64,000 nt of DNA from Streptomyces sp. WZ.A104 (GTDB lineage Bacteria > Actinomycetota > Actinomycetes > Streptomycetales > Streptomycetaceae), in contig NZ_NWVL01000025.1 of the NCBI RefSeq assembly GCF_002382885.1, positions 1-64,000 on the forward strand, given 5' to 3'. Positions 56,311 through 64,000 of the stretch are shown piece after piece. Under the pieces are notes generated by a model. It did not search any database. It was not told the origin of the DNA and saw only the letters and a list, made by a program, of their open reading frames with translations. The position numbers and the translations under genes were made by a program. The first letter of the stretch is position 1, and every line of letters starts with the position of its first letter.

Positions 56311-56807
56311 ACGAAGTTCCTCCCTGATTGTTTCTCGACTGTGCGGAAAGAGCACAGAAACAGCTGTCGGCGTGCGGTAGCACCCTGAGGCAGCGACCGA
56401 ACTCCGAGACCAGCGAGAAAGCACGTTCTGGGTTCCCCCGGCACGAGCAGAACCAGCACCCTCCCGCTGCTCACGATCTGGAACTGGCCCGCTTACGTGC
56501 CCCCCACGCAACAGACTGCCCCCAGCCCGCCGGGCTCGCCTCTTCCCGATTGCTCTCTTCAGGTCTCGGCAAGGTGCGCCGGGATCTCGCCGGTGGCAAG
56601 GCCGTCCGCCCGCGTGCGACCCCGGAGAGGCGCCTTGGCCGCCGGCACCGCCTCGGAGCGCTCCGCAGCGATTCACGGCAAAGCACATTGGGAGAAGTCG
56701 ACCCGCTACAGAAAGTGTGATGCTCGAATCCGTGGCCGGAGCCACGGACGGTGGACTGGTGAATTGCTGTGCGCGTGCGCACTTCGTCTGGAGAAGAGGC
56801 CAAAAAA
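56311..56807. other. Divergent control region upstream of the hydroxycinnamate operon
   Basis: 497 bases between divergent starts with no credible gene. It holds an 8-base-arm inverted repeat at 56729-56748, 60 bases upstream of the hydratase-lyase start. Confidence 0.5.
56729..56748. promoter_or_regulatory. Operator-like inverted repeat upstream of ech
   Basis: TCCGTGGC-CGGA-GCCACGGA: perfect 8-base arms, 4-base spacer. Its place in the promoter region of the aromatic operon suits binding by a dimeric regulator; no regulator gene of the usual MarR type is adjacent. Confidence 0.5.
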
Positions 56808-57632
56808 ATGATCACGCTGGACACGGTGAAAGTCGAGATCGACGGACCGAGGGCCACGATCTACCTGAACCGGCCGGGCAAGAAGAACGCGATGAATCCG
56901 CAGATGCACCTGGATATGAATGAGGCCCTGGACGCGATCGAGGCAGCCGGAACCGTAAAGGCGGTCGTCGTGACCGGCAGTGGTGACAGTTTCAGCTCCG
57001 GAATGGACCTCGAAGAGTGCTTCCTGCAGCCTTTCGATGACCCGCAGTTGTTCTACCGGACCAATCTGGTGGCGCTCAATTGGTTCAAGCGGCTGAAGGC
57101 CTTTCCCGCGGTGACCATCGCCAAGGTGAACGGGTACGCCTTCGGCGGTGGGTTCCTGGTCGCGGGGATCTGCGACCTGGCCATCACGACGGAGACCGCG
57201 AAGTTCGGACTCTCCGAAATCAACTTCGGCATCTTCCCGGCGGGTGGAGCCACCTGGGCGGCCACCCACAACCTGCCGCGCAAGCAGGCGCTGTACTACA
57301 TCCTCACCGGGGACACTCTCACCGGGCGGCAGGCGGAGACGTACGGGCTGGTGAACAAGGCCGTACCGGCGGATCAACTGGACGCGGAGACCGACCAGAT
57401 CGTCGGACGGATCATCAACAAGAACCCGATCACCCTGGAACTGGCGAAGCAGGTCTATGAGCGCACCACGACCATGGACCTCCCGGCGTCGATCGACTAC
57501 GACCAGGCGAAGCTCTGGGAGCTCTCCCGTCTCAGCGGCAACGAGTGGATCAACGTGGCGCTCAAGCAGTTCGAAAAGCGTGACTACCAGCCCGGCCTGA
57601 GCACGTACAGCCGGGTGGAAGCCGCGTCGTGA
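56808..57632 (+). CDS. ech: Hydroxycinnamoyl-CoA hydratase-lyase (crotonase family)
   Basis: A 274-residue crotonase. It keeps TIYLNRPGKKNAMNP, the oxyanion block FSSGMDLEECF, VNGYAFGGGFLVAGICDLAI, FGLSEINFGIFPAGG (catalytic Glu), QALYYILTGDTLTGRQAETYGLVN, and a C-terminal LKQFEKRDYQPGLSTYSR closely matching HCHL/Ech of Pseudomonas and Amycolatopsis. Those enzymes hydrate feruloyl- or coumaroyl-CoA and release vanillin or 4-hydroxybenzaldehyde plus acetyl-CoA. The following gene encodes the matching CoA ligase type, coupled by GTGA. ATG 56808 with GAAGAGG 8 bases upstream. A more general enoyl-CoA hydratase role is less likely. Confidence 0.82.
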   Translation: MITLDTVKVEIDGPRATIYLNRPGKKNAMNPQMHLDMNEALDAIEAAGTVKAVVVTGSGDSFSSGMDLEECFLQPFDDPQLFYRTNLVALNWFKRLKAFPAVTIAKVNGYAFGGGFLVAGICDLAITTETAKFGLSEINFGIFPAGGATWAATHNLPRKQALYYILTGDTLTGRQAETYGLVNKAVPADQLDAETDQIVGRIINKNPITLELAKQVYERTTTMDLPASIDYDQAKLWELSRLSGNEWINVALKQFEKRDYQPGLSTYSRVEAAS

Positions 57633-59179
57633 TTTTCACCGGCCCCCGTCCACGCGTCCACGTCCCCGAGACCACGTTCACCGCCTACATACTGCGACAG
57701 GCGGAGCAGTACCCGGACCGCCTGGCGGCGGTCGACATCGACGGGGAGAACGGTCACACCTACGGCCAGCTCGCATCGGCGGTGCGCCGCGCAGCCACCG
57801 GGCTTCATGCCCGCGGCTTCGGCAAGGGCGACGTGTTGGCCCTCCTCGCACCGAACGTGCCCGCGTATCCGATCGCGTTCCACGCCGCCGCCCTGGCGGG
57901 CGGCACGGTGGTGGTGCTCAATCCCCTCGACACGGCGGACGATCTCACCGCCCACCTGAACGACACCGGCGCGCGCCTGCTGGTGACCATGCCGTCCGAG
58001 GTGGTCAAGGCCGCGGCGGTGACCGCGCGAACGAAGGTCGAAGAGATCATCGTGTTCGGTGAGGCGGAGGGCGCCACGTCGTTCTCCGCGCTGCTCACCG
58101 ACGGTGTGCCGCCCGAGCCGGCCGTCGACCCGGCGCACGACGTGGTGGCCGTGCTCCACTCCAGCGGTAGCACCGGCTACCCCAAGGGGGTGCTGCTGAC
58201 CCATCGGAACATGATCGCCAACGTGCTCCAGACCAGTCTGGTCGCGCCCCTCGATGAGCGCGAGACGGTGCTCGCCGTCCCGCCCTTTCACCACGCGTTC
58301 GGCCTGATCATGACGATGAACGCCAGTCTGCTCCAGGGCGCGACACTCGTGACGATGCCGCGCTTCGACCCCGAGGCCTACCTCAACGCGATCCAGGACC
58401 ACCGCGTCACACGCCTCTACGTCGTGCCGACCATCGCCGTCCTCCTCGCAAAGAGCCCGCTGGTGGACCGGTACGACCTCTCCTCGCTCCGCTCGATCGT
58501 CTCCGGTGGCGCCGCGCTCGACCCCGGGACGGCCGAGCTCTGCCGGCGGCGCCTGGGCGTGAGCATCGGCCAGGGATACGGCCTCACCGAGGCACTGGTC
58601 TCGTTCATGCAGCTCGCAGACCCGGTGGCATCTGGGTCGGTCGGCCCCAACTCCCCCAACATCGAGTGCAAGATCGTCGACATCACCACCGGCAACGAAC
58701 TCGGGCACAACCAGGATGGCGAGGTCCTCATCCGCGGCCCGCATGTGATGAAGGGCTACCTCAACGCCCCGGAGGCCACCGCCAAGGTGCTCGAACCGGA
58801 CGGTTTCCTGCACACCGGCGACCTCGGCCATGTGGACGAGAACGGAGAGCTCTTCCTCGTCGACCGTATCAAGGAACTCATCAAGTACAAGGGCCAGCAG
58901 GTGTCCCCTGTCGAACTCGAAGCGGTCCTGATGTCGCACCCGAAGGTCACGGACGCGGCGGTGATCGGCGTGCCCGACGAGGAGGCCAGCGAGATCCCCA
59001 AGGGATTCGTGGTGACCGGCGAGCCGGTCACGCCGAAGGAAATCATGGCCTTCGTCGCCGAACGGGTCGCCCCCTACAAGAAGATCCGGCGGATCGAGTT
59101 CATCGATCAGATCCCCCGCACACCGGTCGGCAAGATCGAGCGCCGCAGTCTTCTGGCCCGCGAGCGGACCGGCCGGTAA
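57629..59179 (+). CDS. Acyl-CoA synthetase, 4-coumarate/feruloyl-CoA ligase-like
   Basis: A 516-residue adenylate-forming enzyme. P-loop SSGSTGYPKGVLLTHRN, PPFHHAFGL, GQGYGLTEA, HTGDLGHVDENGELFLVDRIKELIKYKGQQVSP and the catalytic Lys in TPVGKIERRSLL are all present. It activates a carboxylic acid to acyl-AMP and then acyl-CoA. Coupling to the hydratase-lyase gene (GTG overlapping its stop) points to a hydroxycinnamate substrate (inference). Full length for 4CL-type ligases. Confidence 0.87.
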   Translation: MIFTGPRPRVHVPETTFTAYILRQAEQYPDRLAAVDIDGENGHTYGQLASAVRRAATGLHARGFGKGDVLALLAPNVPAYPIAFHAAALAGGTVVVLNPLDTADDLTAHLNDTGARLLVTMPSEVVKAAAVTARTKVEEIIVFGEAEGATSFSALLTDGVPPEPAVDPAHDVVAVLHSSGSTGYPKGVLLTHRNMIANVLQTSLVAPLDERETVLAVPPFHHAFGLIMTMNASLLQGATLVTMPRFDPEAYLNAIQDHRVTRLYVVPTIAVLLAKSPLVDRYDLSSLRSIVSGGAALDPGTAELCRRRLGVSIGQGYGLTEALVSFMQLADPVASGSVGPNSPNIECKIVDITTGNELGHNQDGEVLIRGPHVMKGYLNAPEATAKVLEPDGFLHTGDLGHVDENGELFLVDRIKELIKYKGQQVSPVELEAVLMSHPKVTDAAVIGVPDEEASEIPKGFVVTGEPVTPKEIMAFVAERVAPYKKIRRIEFIDQIPRTPVGKIERRSLLARERTGR

Positions 59180-59214
59180 TCGCAACTCTGAAGCAGACCA
59201 CCCAGGGAGAACCG

Positions 59215-59913
59215 ATGAACCTTCCGAAGATAGTTTCCCGATCGGAGTGGCTGGAGGCCCGCAGGGCGCTCCTGGAGAAGGAGAAGGAGGTCACCAACGC
59301 CCGCGACATGATCGCCGCGGAGCGCCGGAAGCTGCCGATGGTCAAGGTGGAGAAGGAGTACCTCTTCGAAGGGCCGGACGGCACAGCGACGCTGCTCGAC
59401 CTGTTCGAGGGCCGCCGCCAGCTCATCGTCCGGCACTTCATGTTCGGCCCGGACGATGACGAGGGCTGCATCGGCTGCTCCATGCAGACGGACAGCGTCG
59501 GCGAACTCGCCCACATGTGGGCCCGGGACACCAGCTTCACCCTGGTCTCCCGGGCGCCGCTGGCGAAGTTCGCACCCTTCAAGGCCCGGATGGGCTGGAA
59601 GTACCCCTGGTACTCGTCGTTCGGCAACGACTTCAACTACGACTTCGAGGCCGCCACCGAGATGGGCGAGTCGCCCGGGGTGAGCGCGTTCATCCGTGAC
59701 GGCGACGACGTCTTCCACACCTACTCGGTCTTCGACCGGGGCGGGGACATTTTCAAGAACTTCTACAACTACCTGGACATCACCGCCCTGGGCCGGCAGG
59801 AGGACGAGCTCGAGCACCCCTGGGACTGGTGGCGCTACAAGGACAGCTACGACAGCAAGGACGCAGCCGTGCCCGGCAACAACTGGTGGAACGGGACACG
59901 CTTCAAGTCGTAG
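59215..59913 (+). CDS. DUF899 thioredoxin-like family protein
   Basis: A 232-residue soluble protein. It fits DUF899: ARRALLEKEKEVTNARD, RRKLPMVKVEKEYLFEGP, FEGRRQLIVRHFMFGPDDDEGCIGCS, FTLVSRAPLAKFAPFKARMGW, and the ending HPWDWWRYKDSY. The fold is thioredoxin-like with GCIGC-type cysteines; biochemical role not established. ATG 59215, GGGAG 5 bases upstream, 35 bases after the CoA-ligase stop, so in the same operon. Confidence 0.85.
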   Translation: MNLPKIVSRSEWLEARRALLEKEKEVTNARDMIAAERRKLPMVKVEKEYLFEGPDGTATLLDLFEGRRQLIVRHFMFGPDDDEGCIGCSMQTDSVGELAHMWARDTSFTLVSRAPLAKFAPFKARMGWKYPWYSSFGNDFNYDFEAATEMGESPGVSAFIRDGDDVFHTYSVFDRGGDIFKNFYNYLDITALGRQEDELEHPWDWWRYKDSYDSKDAAVPGNNWWNGTRFKS

Positions 59914-60052
59914 CTCGTCGACTACCCCCTTCCGGCGAGAGCCGGGAGGGCCCGTGACTCCGGCTCCGGGACCTGCTGCCTCCCCGCGACAGGTCCCGGT
60001 CCGGAGTTCTCGACCGTCCGCGACCGGACACGCCCATCACCTGGAGGACATC

Positions 60053-60790
60053 ATGAGCGACCTGTCCGGCAAGACCACCATCGTCGTCGGCGCGAGCCGC
60101 GGCCTGGGCCACGGGATCGCCACGGCCTTCGCCGAGGCCGGTTCCCGAGTGGTCGCCGTCTCGCGCACGGCGGCGCCGATCGCCGATCCGGCCGGCAGCA
60201 CCGTTCCCGAACTCGCCGACGCCGGCGACCCCACAGTGGCAGGCAGCCTCCTCGACCGATACCGGCCCGAGGTCGTCGTCCTGGCGGCCGGCGCGAGCCC
60301 GCACATGCGTCCGCTGCAACACCAGACCTGGGAGACCTTCTCGGTCAACTGGCAGACCGATGTCAGAATCGCGTTCCACTGGCTGCGCGAGGCCCTGCTC
60401 ACTCCGCTGCGGCCCGGCAGCAGGGTGATCGTGGTCAGCAGCGGTGCCGCGATGGCGGGTTCGCCGCTCTCCGGGGGCTACGCCGGCGCCAAGGCCACCC
60501 AGCGCTTCATCACCGGATACGCCCAGGACGAGGCGAAGCGCGCCGGACTGGACATCACGTTCTCCGCGGTGCTTCCCCGGATCACCCCGGTGACCGAGCT
60601 GGGCAGGTCGGCGGCCCGCGCGTACGCGGCTCGCGACGGCCGGTCCGAGGAGGAGTACCTGAAGCAGATGGGGCCGCTCCTCACCCCGGAGATCGCCGGC
60701 TCAGCGATGGTCGAGCTGGTCCGGACGGAGGCGACCGCGGTCGCGCCCGGCTACCTCCTGACCGGGGCCGGTCTGAAGAAGCTGCCCTGA
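60053..60790 (+). CDS. Short-chain dehydrogenase/reductase
   Basis: A 245-residue SDR. Cofactor motif VVGASRGLGHGIA (TGxxxGxG variant), Arg after the second strand (VAVSRT) suggests NADPH. VVLAAGASP stands in for NNAG. Catalytic Ser in VIVVSSGAAM and YAGAKATQRF (Tyr-x3-Lys). It could reduce an aldehyde or ketone from the aromatic pathway (inference). ATG 60053 with GGAGG 7 bases upstream; 139 bases after DUF899 and closed by a terminator, so probably last gene of the ech operon. Confidence 0.85.
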   Translation: MSDLSGKTTIVVGASRGLGHGIATAFAEAGSRVVAVSRTAAPIADPAGSTVPELADAGDPTVAGSLLDRYRPEVVVLAAGASPHMRPLQHQTWETFSVNWQTDVRIAFHWLREALLTPLRPGSRVIVVSSGAAMAGSPLSGGYAGAKATQRFITGYAQDEAKRAGLDITFSAVLPRITPVTELGRSAARAYAARDGRSEEEYLKQMGPLLTPEIAGSAMVELVRTEATAVAPGYLLTGAGLKKLP

Positions 60791-60808
60791 CTCGGTTCCA
60801 CGCCATGG

Positions 60809-60845
60809 GTACGGGGCAGGGCCGCTGATCGGCCCTGCCCCGTAC
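60809..60845 (+). terminator. Terminator after the SDR gene
   Basis: 16-bp perfect stem GTACGGGGCAGGGCCG / CGGCCCTGCCCCGTAC with a CTGAT loop, 18 bases after the stop. Confidence 0.8.
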
Positions 60846-60870
60846 GTCGTCGCGCCTCCCGGATACGGCA

Positions 60871-60903
60871 GGGCAGGGCAGGGCAGGGCAGGGCAGGGCA
60901 GGG
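60871..60903 (+). repeat. GGGCA pentanucleotide tandem repeat (G-quadruplex-prone)
   Basis: Six perfect GGGCA units plus GGG (partial unit before, from 60867): seven GGG runs separated by CA. This fits the intramolecular G-quadruplex pattern on the plus strand. It lies between a terminator and the hydrolase gene, about 190 bases upstream of its start. Confidence 0.9.
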
Positions 60904-61090
60904 AGAACAGGCCTGCCGAGCCGTTGAGCACGCATGCCCCGAACCCGACGTCCGCCCACCCGGGAACGAGGGAGGGCACGTAGGAAGAGGCCGGGGGGAT
61001 TCCCATCTTCGATGATGGCTGAGCAGCACCGAGCCCGTGGGCCGGTCCTTCGCACACCTGTTTCGGCCACGACGACGAGGAGTGGGAACA

Positions 61091-62038
61091 GTGACGACGA
61101 ACAGCAGTAGTACGAGCACACCGGACACCGGCGGGGAAGCCCCGGGCGTCCCGACCGATGCCGAACTCGCGAGCTCCCTGGACGGCGGCTTCAGCAGCGA
61201 ATACGCCACCGTGAACGGTCTCCGCCTCCACTACGTCGCCGGCGGCGAGGGCACTCCGCTGGTCCTGCTGCCCGGCTGGCCGGAGACCTGGTGGGAATTC
61301 CGCAAGGTGATGCCCGCCCTCGCCGCGGCCGGCCGCAGGGTCATCGTGCTCGACCTCCCCGGCATGGGCGGCTCGGACAAGCCCGCCACCGGATACGACA
61401 AGAAGACGATGGCCGGGGTAGTCCATGGATTCGTCCGCGCCCTCGGCTACGACCAGGTGGACATCGCGGGCCACGACGTCGGCGCACAGGTCGCCTTCAG
61501 CTTCGCGGTCAACCACCCGGAGGCCACCCGCAGGGTCGCCCTGCTCGATGTGCTCCACCCGGACGCGTCGATGTACCAGATCCCCGTGCTGCCTGCCCCG
61601 GGCCTGCCCTTCTTCCCGTGGTGGTTCGCCTTCAACCAGGTCGTCGGCCTGCCCGAACAACTGCTGGCCGGACGCGCCCACTTCCTCATCGCCTGGGTCT
61701 TCGACAACTTCCTGCTGGACCCGGGCGCGGTGACCCCGGCGGACCGGGCCGTCTACACCCGGGCCTACGACACGGCGGACGGGATCCGCGGCGGCAACGG
61801 CTGGTACCAGACGTTCGGCCAGGACATCGCCGACCTCGGCACCTACGGGCAGGTGAACGCGCCCATGCTCGGCCTGGTCTCCAACCTCGCCGACGGCATG
61901 TTCGCCAAGCAGATGGAGGCGACGCTGCCCACCCAGGGGAGCGACGTGCGGGTCGTGCTGGTGCCGGACGCGGGCCACTACTTCGTCGAGGAGGCACCGC
62001 AGGCCGTCATCGACGCGTTCAACGCCTTCTTCGTCTGA
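61091..62038 (+). CDS. Alpha/beta hydrolase, epoxide hydrolase-like
   Basis: A 315-residue alpha/beta hydrolase. The nucleophile elbow is GHDVGAQ, with Asp as in epoxide hydrolases and haloalkane dehalogenases. PGWPETWWEFRKVMPAL replaces the HGxP oxyanion motif (His to Pro). LDLPGMGGSDKPATGYDK follows, and the catalytic His is in PDAGHYFVEEAPQ. It likely hydrolyses epoxides or related electrophiles; possible partner of the downstream flavin monooxygenase. GTG 61091 with AGGAG 8 bases upstream; the frame is open 18 codons earlier. Confidence 0.82.
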   Translation: MTTNSSSTSTPDTGGEAPGVPTDAELASSLDGGFSSEYATVNGLRLHYVAGGEGTPLVLLPGWPETWWEFRKVMPALAAAGRRVIVLDLPGMGGSDKPATGYDKKTMAGVVHGFVRALGYDQVDIAGHDVGAQVAFSFAVNHPEATRRVALLDVLHPDASMYQIPVLPAPGLPFFPWWFAFNQVVGLPEQLLAGRAHFLIAWVFDNFLLDPGAVTPADRAVYTRAYDTADGIRGGNGWYQTFGQDIADLGTYGQVNAPMLGLVSNLADGMFAKQMEATLPTQGSDVRVVLVPDAGHYFVEEAPQAVIDAFNAFFV

Positions 62039-62071
62039 TCTCTGATCCCACAAGCCCGTTAAGGAGAAGTC

Positions 62072-63256
62072 ATGTCAACTCCCGTCATCCCGAACCGGGA
62101 ACAGCTGGTGCGGCAGGTGTCCGCGATCGCGCCCGTGCTGCGGGCCAACACCGCGTGGTCGGCGGAGAACCGCCGACTGCACTCTGACTCGGTAGACGCC
62201 CTGCGCGACGCGGGTGTCTTCCGGATGCGTATCCCGCTGCGCTACGGCGGGTACGAGAGCGACGCGCAGACCATGGTGGCGGTGGCCGAGGAGATAGCCA
62301 AGGCCGACGGGTCCGCCGCATGGGTGGTGGCCAGCTCCTGGGTCGCCGGCTGGAGCGTGGGTCTGTACCCGGACGAGGTCCAGGACGAGGTGTTCGCGGA
62401 GTCCGGCACAGGGCTCTGCGCCACCATCGGCCCCGGGACCGCGACGGCCGTCCCCGTTCCCGGCGGCGTCCTGGTCAACGGCTCGTGGCCGTTCATCAGC
62501 GGCGCTCTCAGCAGCACCTGGCAGCAGGTCGCGGCGATATTCCTGGACCCGGACGGGCAGCCGTACCCGGTGATGGGCCCGGTCCCGGTGTCGGAGCTCG
62601 AGATCGTCGACGACTGGCACACCGGCGGCCTGCGCGGAACCGGGAGCGTCACCACGACCGCGAAGGACCTGTTCATCCCGCAGGAACGCATTCTGCCGGC
62701 ACCCATGGTGCTCGGTGGCCAGTCGGTCTCCAAGCTGAACGCCGACTCGCCGATGTACCGCGCTCCGCTGATCATGGTGGGGGCGGCGTCCACGGTCGGG
62801 GTCGCCGTCGGCATGGGCAAGGCGGTGCGGGACCTCTTCTTCGAGCGGCTCCCCGGCCGCAAGATCACCTACACCGAGTACCCGAGCCAGAGCGAGGCCC
62901 CGGTGACCCATCTGCGGGTCGCCGAAGCGGCGATGAAGCTCGACGAGGCGGATTTCCACGCGACCCGGCTGGCCGCCCAGCTGGACGCCAAGTGCGCCTC
63001 GGCCGAGCCCTGGGAGATGTCGGATCGCGGCCGCAGCCGCGCGGACGAGGGCTCGGCCGTGCGGCTGACCCGGGAAGCGGTGGAGATCCTCGCCTCGTCC
63101 AGCGGCGGCTCCGCCGCCTACACCAAGGTGCCGGTGCAGCAGATAGCCAACGACCTCCAGACCTTCGGCCTGCACGCGATGATGAATCCGGATGTCAACG
63201 CCGAGACCTACGGCCGGATTCTCTGCGGCCTGGAGCCCAACACCTACTACATCTGA
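62072..63256 (+). CDS. Acyl-CoA dehydrogenase-fold flavin-dependent monooxygenase (HsaA/DszC-like)
   Basis: A 394-residue protein of the acyl-CoA dehydrogenase fold. The N-terminal helical part (LRDAGVFRMRIPLRYGGYE, VAEEIAKADGSAAWVVASS), the beta-domain (GGVLVNGSWPFISGALSSTWQQ, DDWHTGGLRGTGSVTTTAKDLFIP) and the C-terminal helices resemble two-component group D monooxygenases acting on phenols or sulfur aromatics rather than acyl-CoA dehydrogenases; the catalytic Glu region of the latter is not evident. Such enzymes need reduced FMN from a separate reductase. ATG 62072 with AAGGAG 7 bases upstream, 33 bases after the hydrolase. Confidence 0.75.
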   Translation: MSTPVIPNREQLVRQVSAIAPVLRANTAWSAENRRLHSDSVDALRDAGVFRMRIPLRYGGYESDAQTMVAVAEEIAKADGSAAWVVASSWVAGWSVGLYPDEVQDEVFAESGTGLCATIGPGTATAVPVPGGVLVNGSWPFISGALSSTWQQVAAIFLDPDGQPYPVMGPVPVSELEIVDDWHTGGLRGTGSVTTTAKDLFIPQERILPAPMVLGGQSVSKLNADSPMYRAPLIMVGAASTVGVAVGMGKAVRDLFFERLPGRKITYTEYPSQSEAPVTHLRVAEAAMKLDEADFHATRLAAQLDAKCASAEPWEMSDRGRSRADEGSAVRLTREAVEILASSSGGSAAYTKVPVQQIANDLQTFGLHAMMNPDVNAETYGRILCGLEPNTYYI

Positions 63257-63313
63257 CCGGTGCCGAGCCGCCCCCGGCACGAGAGAGTCCACCAAAAAAC
63301 CTGAGGAGTCGTC

Positions 63314-64000
63314 ATGTCCACCCTTGGAATCATCGGCAGCGGAGTCATGGGCACAGTGATCGCCCGGCTCGCCGTCGGGAACGGCATTCCGGTCGTGATG
63401 TCCAACTCCCGCGGCCCCGAGAGCCTCGCCGGCCTCGTCGCAGACCTGGGCCCGCTGGCCACGGCCGGTACCGTCGAACAGGCCTCACGAGCCGGTGACT
63501 TCGTCGTGATGGCCCTGCCGGTCACCGACTACCGGTCCATCCCGGCGGCGCCGTTGCGGGGTCGGACCCTGCTGGACACCAGCAACTACTACCCGATCCG
63601 CGACGGCCGCATCGAAGAGCTGGACTCGGAGAAGCTGACCACCAGCGAACTGATCCAGCAGCACTTCGACGGGGTCCACCTGGTCAAGGCGTTCAGCGGC
63701 ATCCTGGCCCACCACATCACCCAGCTCGCCCGTCCCTCTGGCCATCCGGAGCGCAGCGCCGTGGCCATCGCCGGCAACGACGCCTCCGTGAAGTCCGGAG
63801 CGTCGGCGCTGATCCACACGATCGGCTTCGACACCGTCGACGTGGGCTCGCTGGCGGACAGCTGGCGCATCGAACCGGAGACCTCCGCCTACACCTGGCT
63901 CTACATGGCCGACAAGAACACCGCCTTCGAGGACCGGACCGAAGCCCTCGGGGCTCCCCTGCCGGCCGCCGCGCTGCGGGCGGCACTGGAGAACGTCGAG
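63314..64000 (+). CDS. NADP-dependent oxidoreductase (NADPH:F420 reductase-like), 3' end outside window
   Basis: The frame is open from ATG 63314 (GAGGAG 5 bases upstream) to the window edge, 229 codons. N-terminal Rossmann motif LGIIGSGVMGTVIARLAV, VVMSNSRGPES (Ser-Arg for the NADP 2'-phosphate), FVVMALPVTDYRSIP and LLDTSNYYPIRDGRI follow the NADPH-dependent F420 reductase family (F420_oxidored). It could supply reduced cofactor to the adjacent monooxygenase, or reduce another substrate. The C-terminus is not seen. Confidence 0.78.
   Translation, partial: MSTLGIIGSGVMGTVIARLAVGNGIPVVMSNSRGPESLAGLVADLGPLATAGTVEQASRAGDFVVMALPVTDYRSIPAAPLRGRTLLDTSNYYPIRDGRIEELDSEKLTTSELIQQHFDGVHLVKAFSGILAHHITQLARPSGHPERSAVAIAGNDASVKSGASALIHTIGFDTVDVGSLADSWRIEPETSAYTWLYMADKNTAFEDRTEALGAPLPAAALRAALENVE

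Overview
The window is chromosomal DNA from a high-GC actinomycete, almost certainly a Streptomyces. The evidence is strong third-position G+C, many GTG starts, a TTG-poor code, and the gene order hemE - DUF3000 - orphan LuxR-type regulator - RNase D - fadA - fadB, followed later by dxs, a xylFGH-type transporter, a ROK regulator, an ngcEFG-type transporter, aconitase and a second MurA. From memory this matches the core arrangement of the S. coelicolor SCO60xx region; no alignment was run. No rRNA, tRNA, CRISPR array or intact insertion sequence was seen.

Layout. (a) 1-10.7 kb: housekeeping genes, namely a DUF4349 lipoprotein, a CoA-disulfide-reductase-like flavoenzyme, hemE, DUF3000, an atypical response regulator, RNase D, a decayed ferritin-like gene, and the translationally coupled fadA/fadB beta-oxidation pair. 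(b) 10.7-25 kb: cell-surface polymer genes. Five minus-strand genes with start/stop overlaps (CDP-alcohol phosphotransferase, a 1499-residue double glycosyltransferase/TagF-like polymerase, an SGNH hydrolase, an unknown beta protein and a phosphodiester-glycosidase-like lipoprotein) form one operon. Next to it lie a propeller protein with a degenerate PIG-L-like domain, an LCP ligase, galE and an amino-acid permease. (c) 25-40 kb: dxs, then carbohydrate uptake (xylose-type ABC importer with its ROK regulator, NgcEFG-type chitobiose/GlcNAc importer, a secreted GH92 alpha-mannosidase). A DasR-like site lies between ngcE and the mannosidase. (d) 40-52.7 kb: a phosphatase, a small membrane protein, a ricin-type lectin, a NTPase/GNAT/HTH regulator, aconitase with a dense regulatory region, a membrane Ser/Thr kinase, a LOG-family enzyme, a DHFR-family reductase, and a MurA enzyme fused to an XRE helix-turn-helix. 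(e) 52.7-64 kb: accessory region with a SulP permease relic, an AraC regulator, a group II intron reverse-transcriptase relic and an unknown membrane protein. It then carries a hydroxycinnamoyl-CoA hydratase-lyase/CoA-ligase operon (with DUF899 and SDR genes), and a second unit with an epoxide-hydrolase-like enzyme, an acyl-CoA-dehydrogenase-fold monooxygenase and an NAD(P)-binding reductase cut by the window edge.

The most promising systems are the coupled glycopolymer operon (10.7-19.2 kb) and the HTH-MurA fusion with a palindrome directly upstream of its start. The aconitase control region (iron-box-like site plus an 18-bp palindrome inside a large inverted repeat) and the hydroxycinnamate/monooxygenase island are also worth attention. 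Many gene ends carry long perfect inverted repeats, most without a T-tract.
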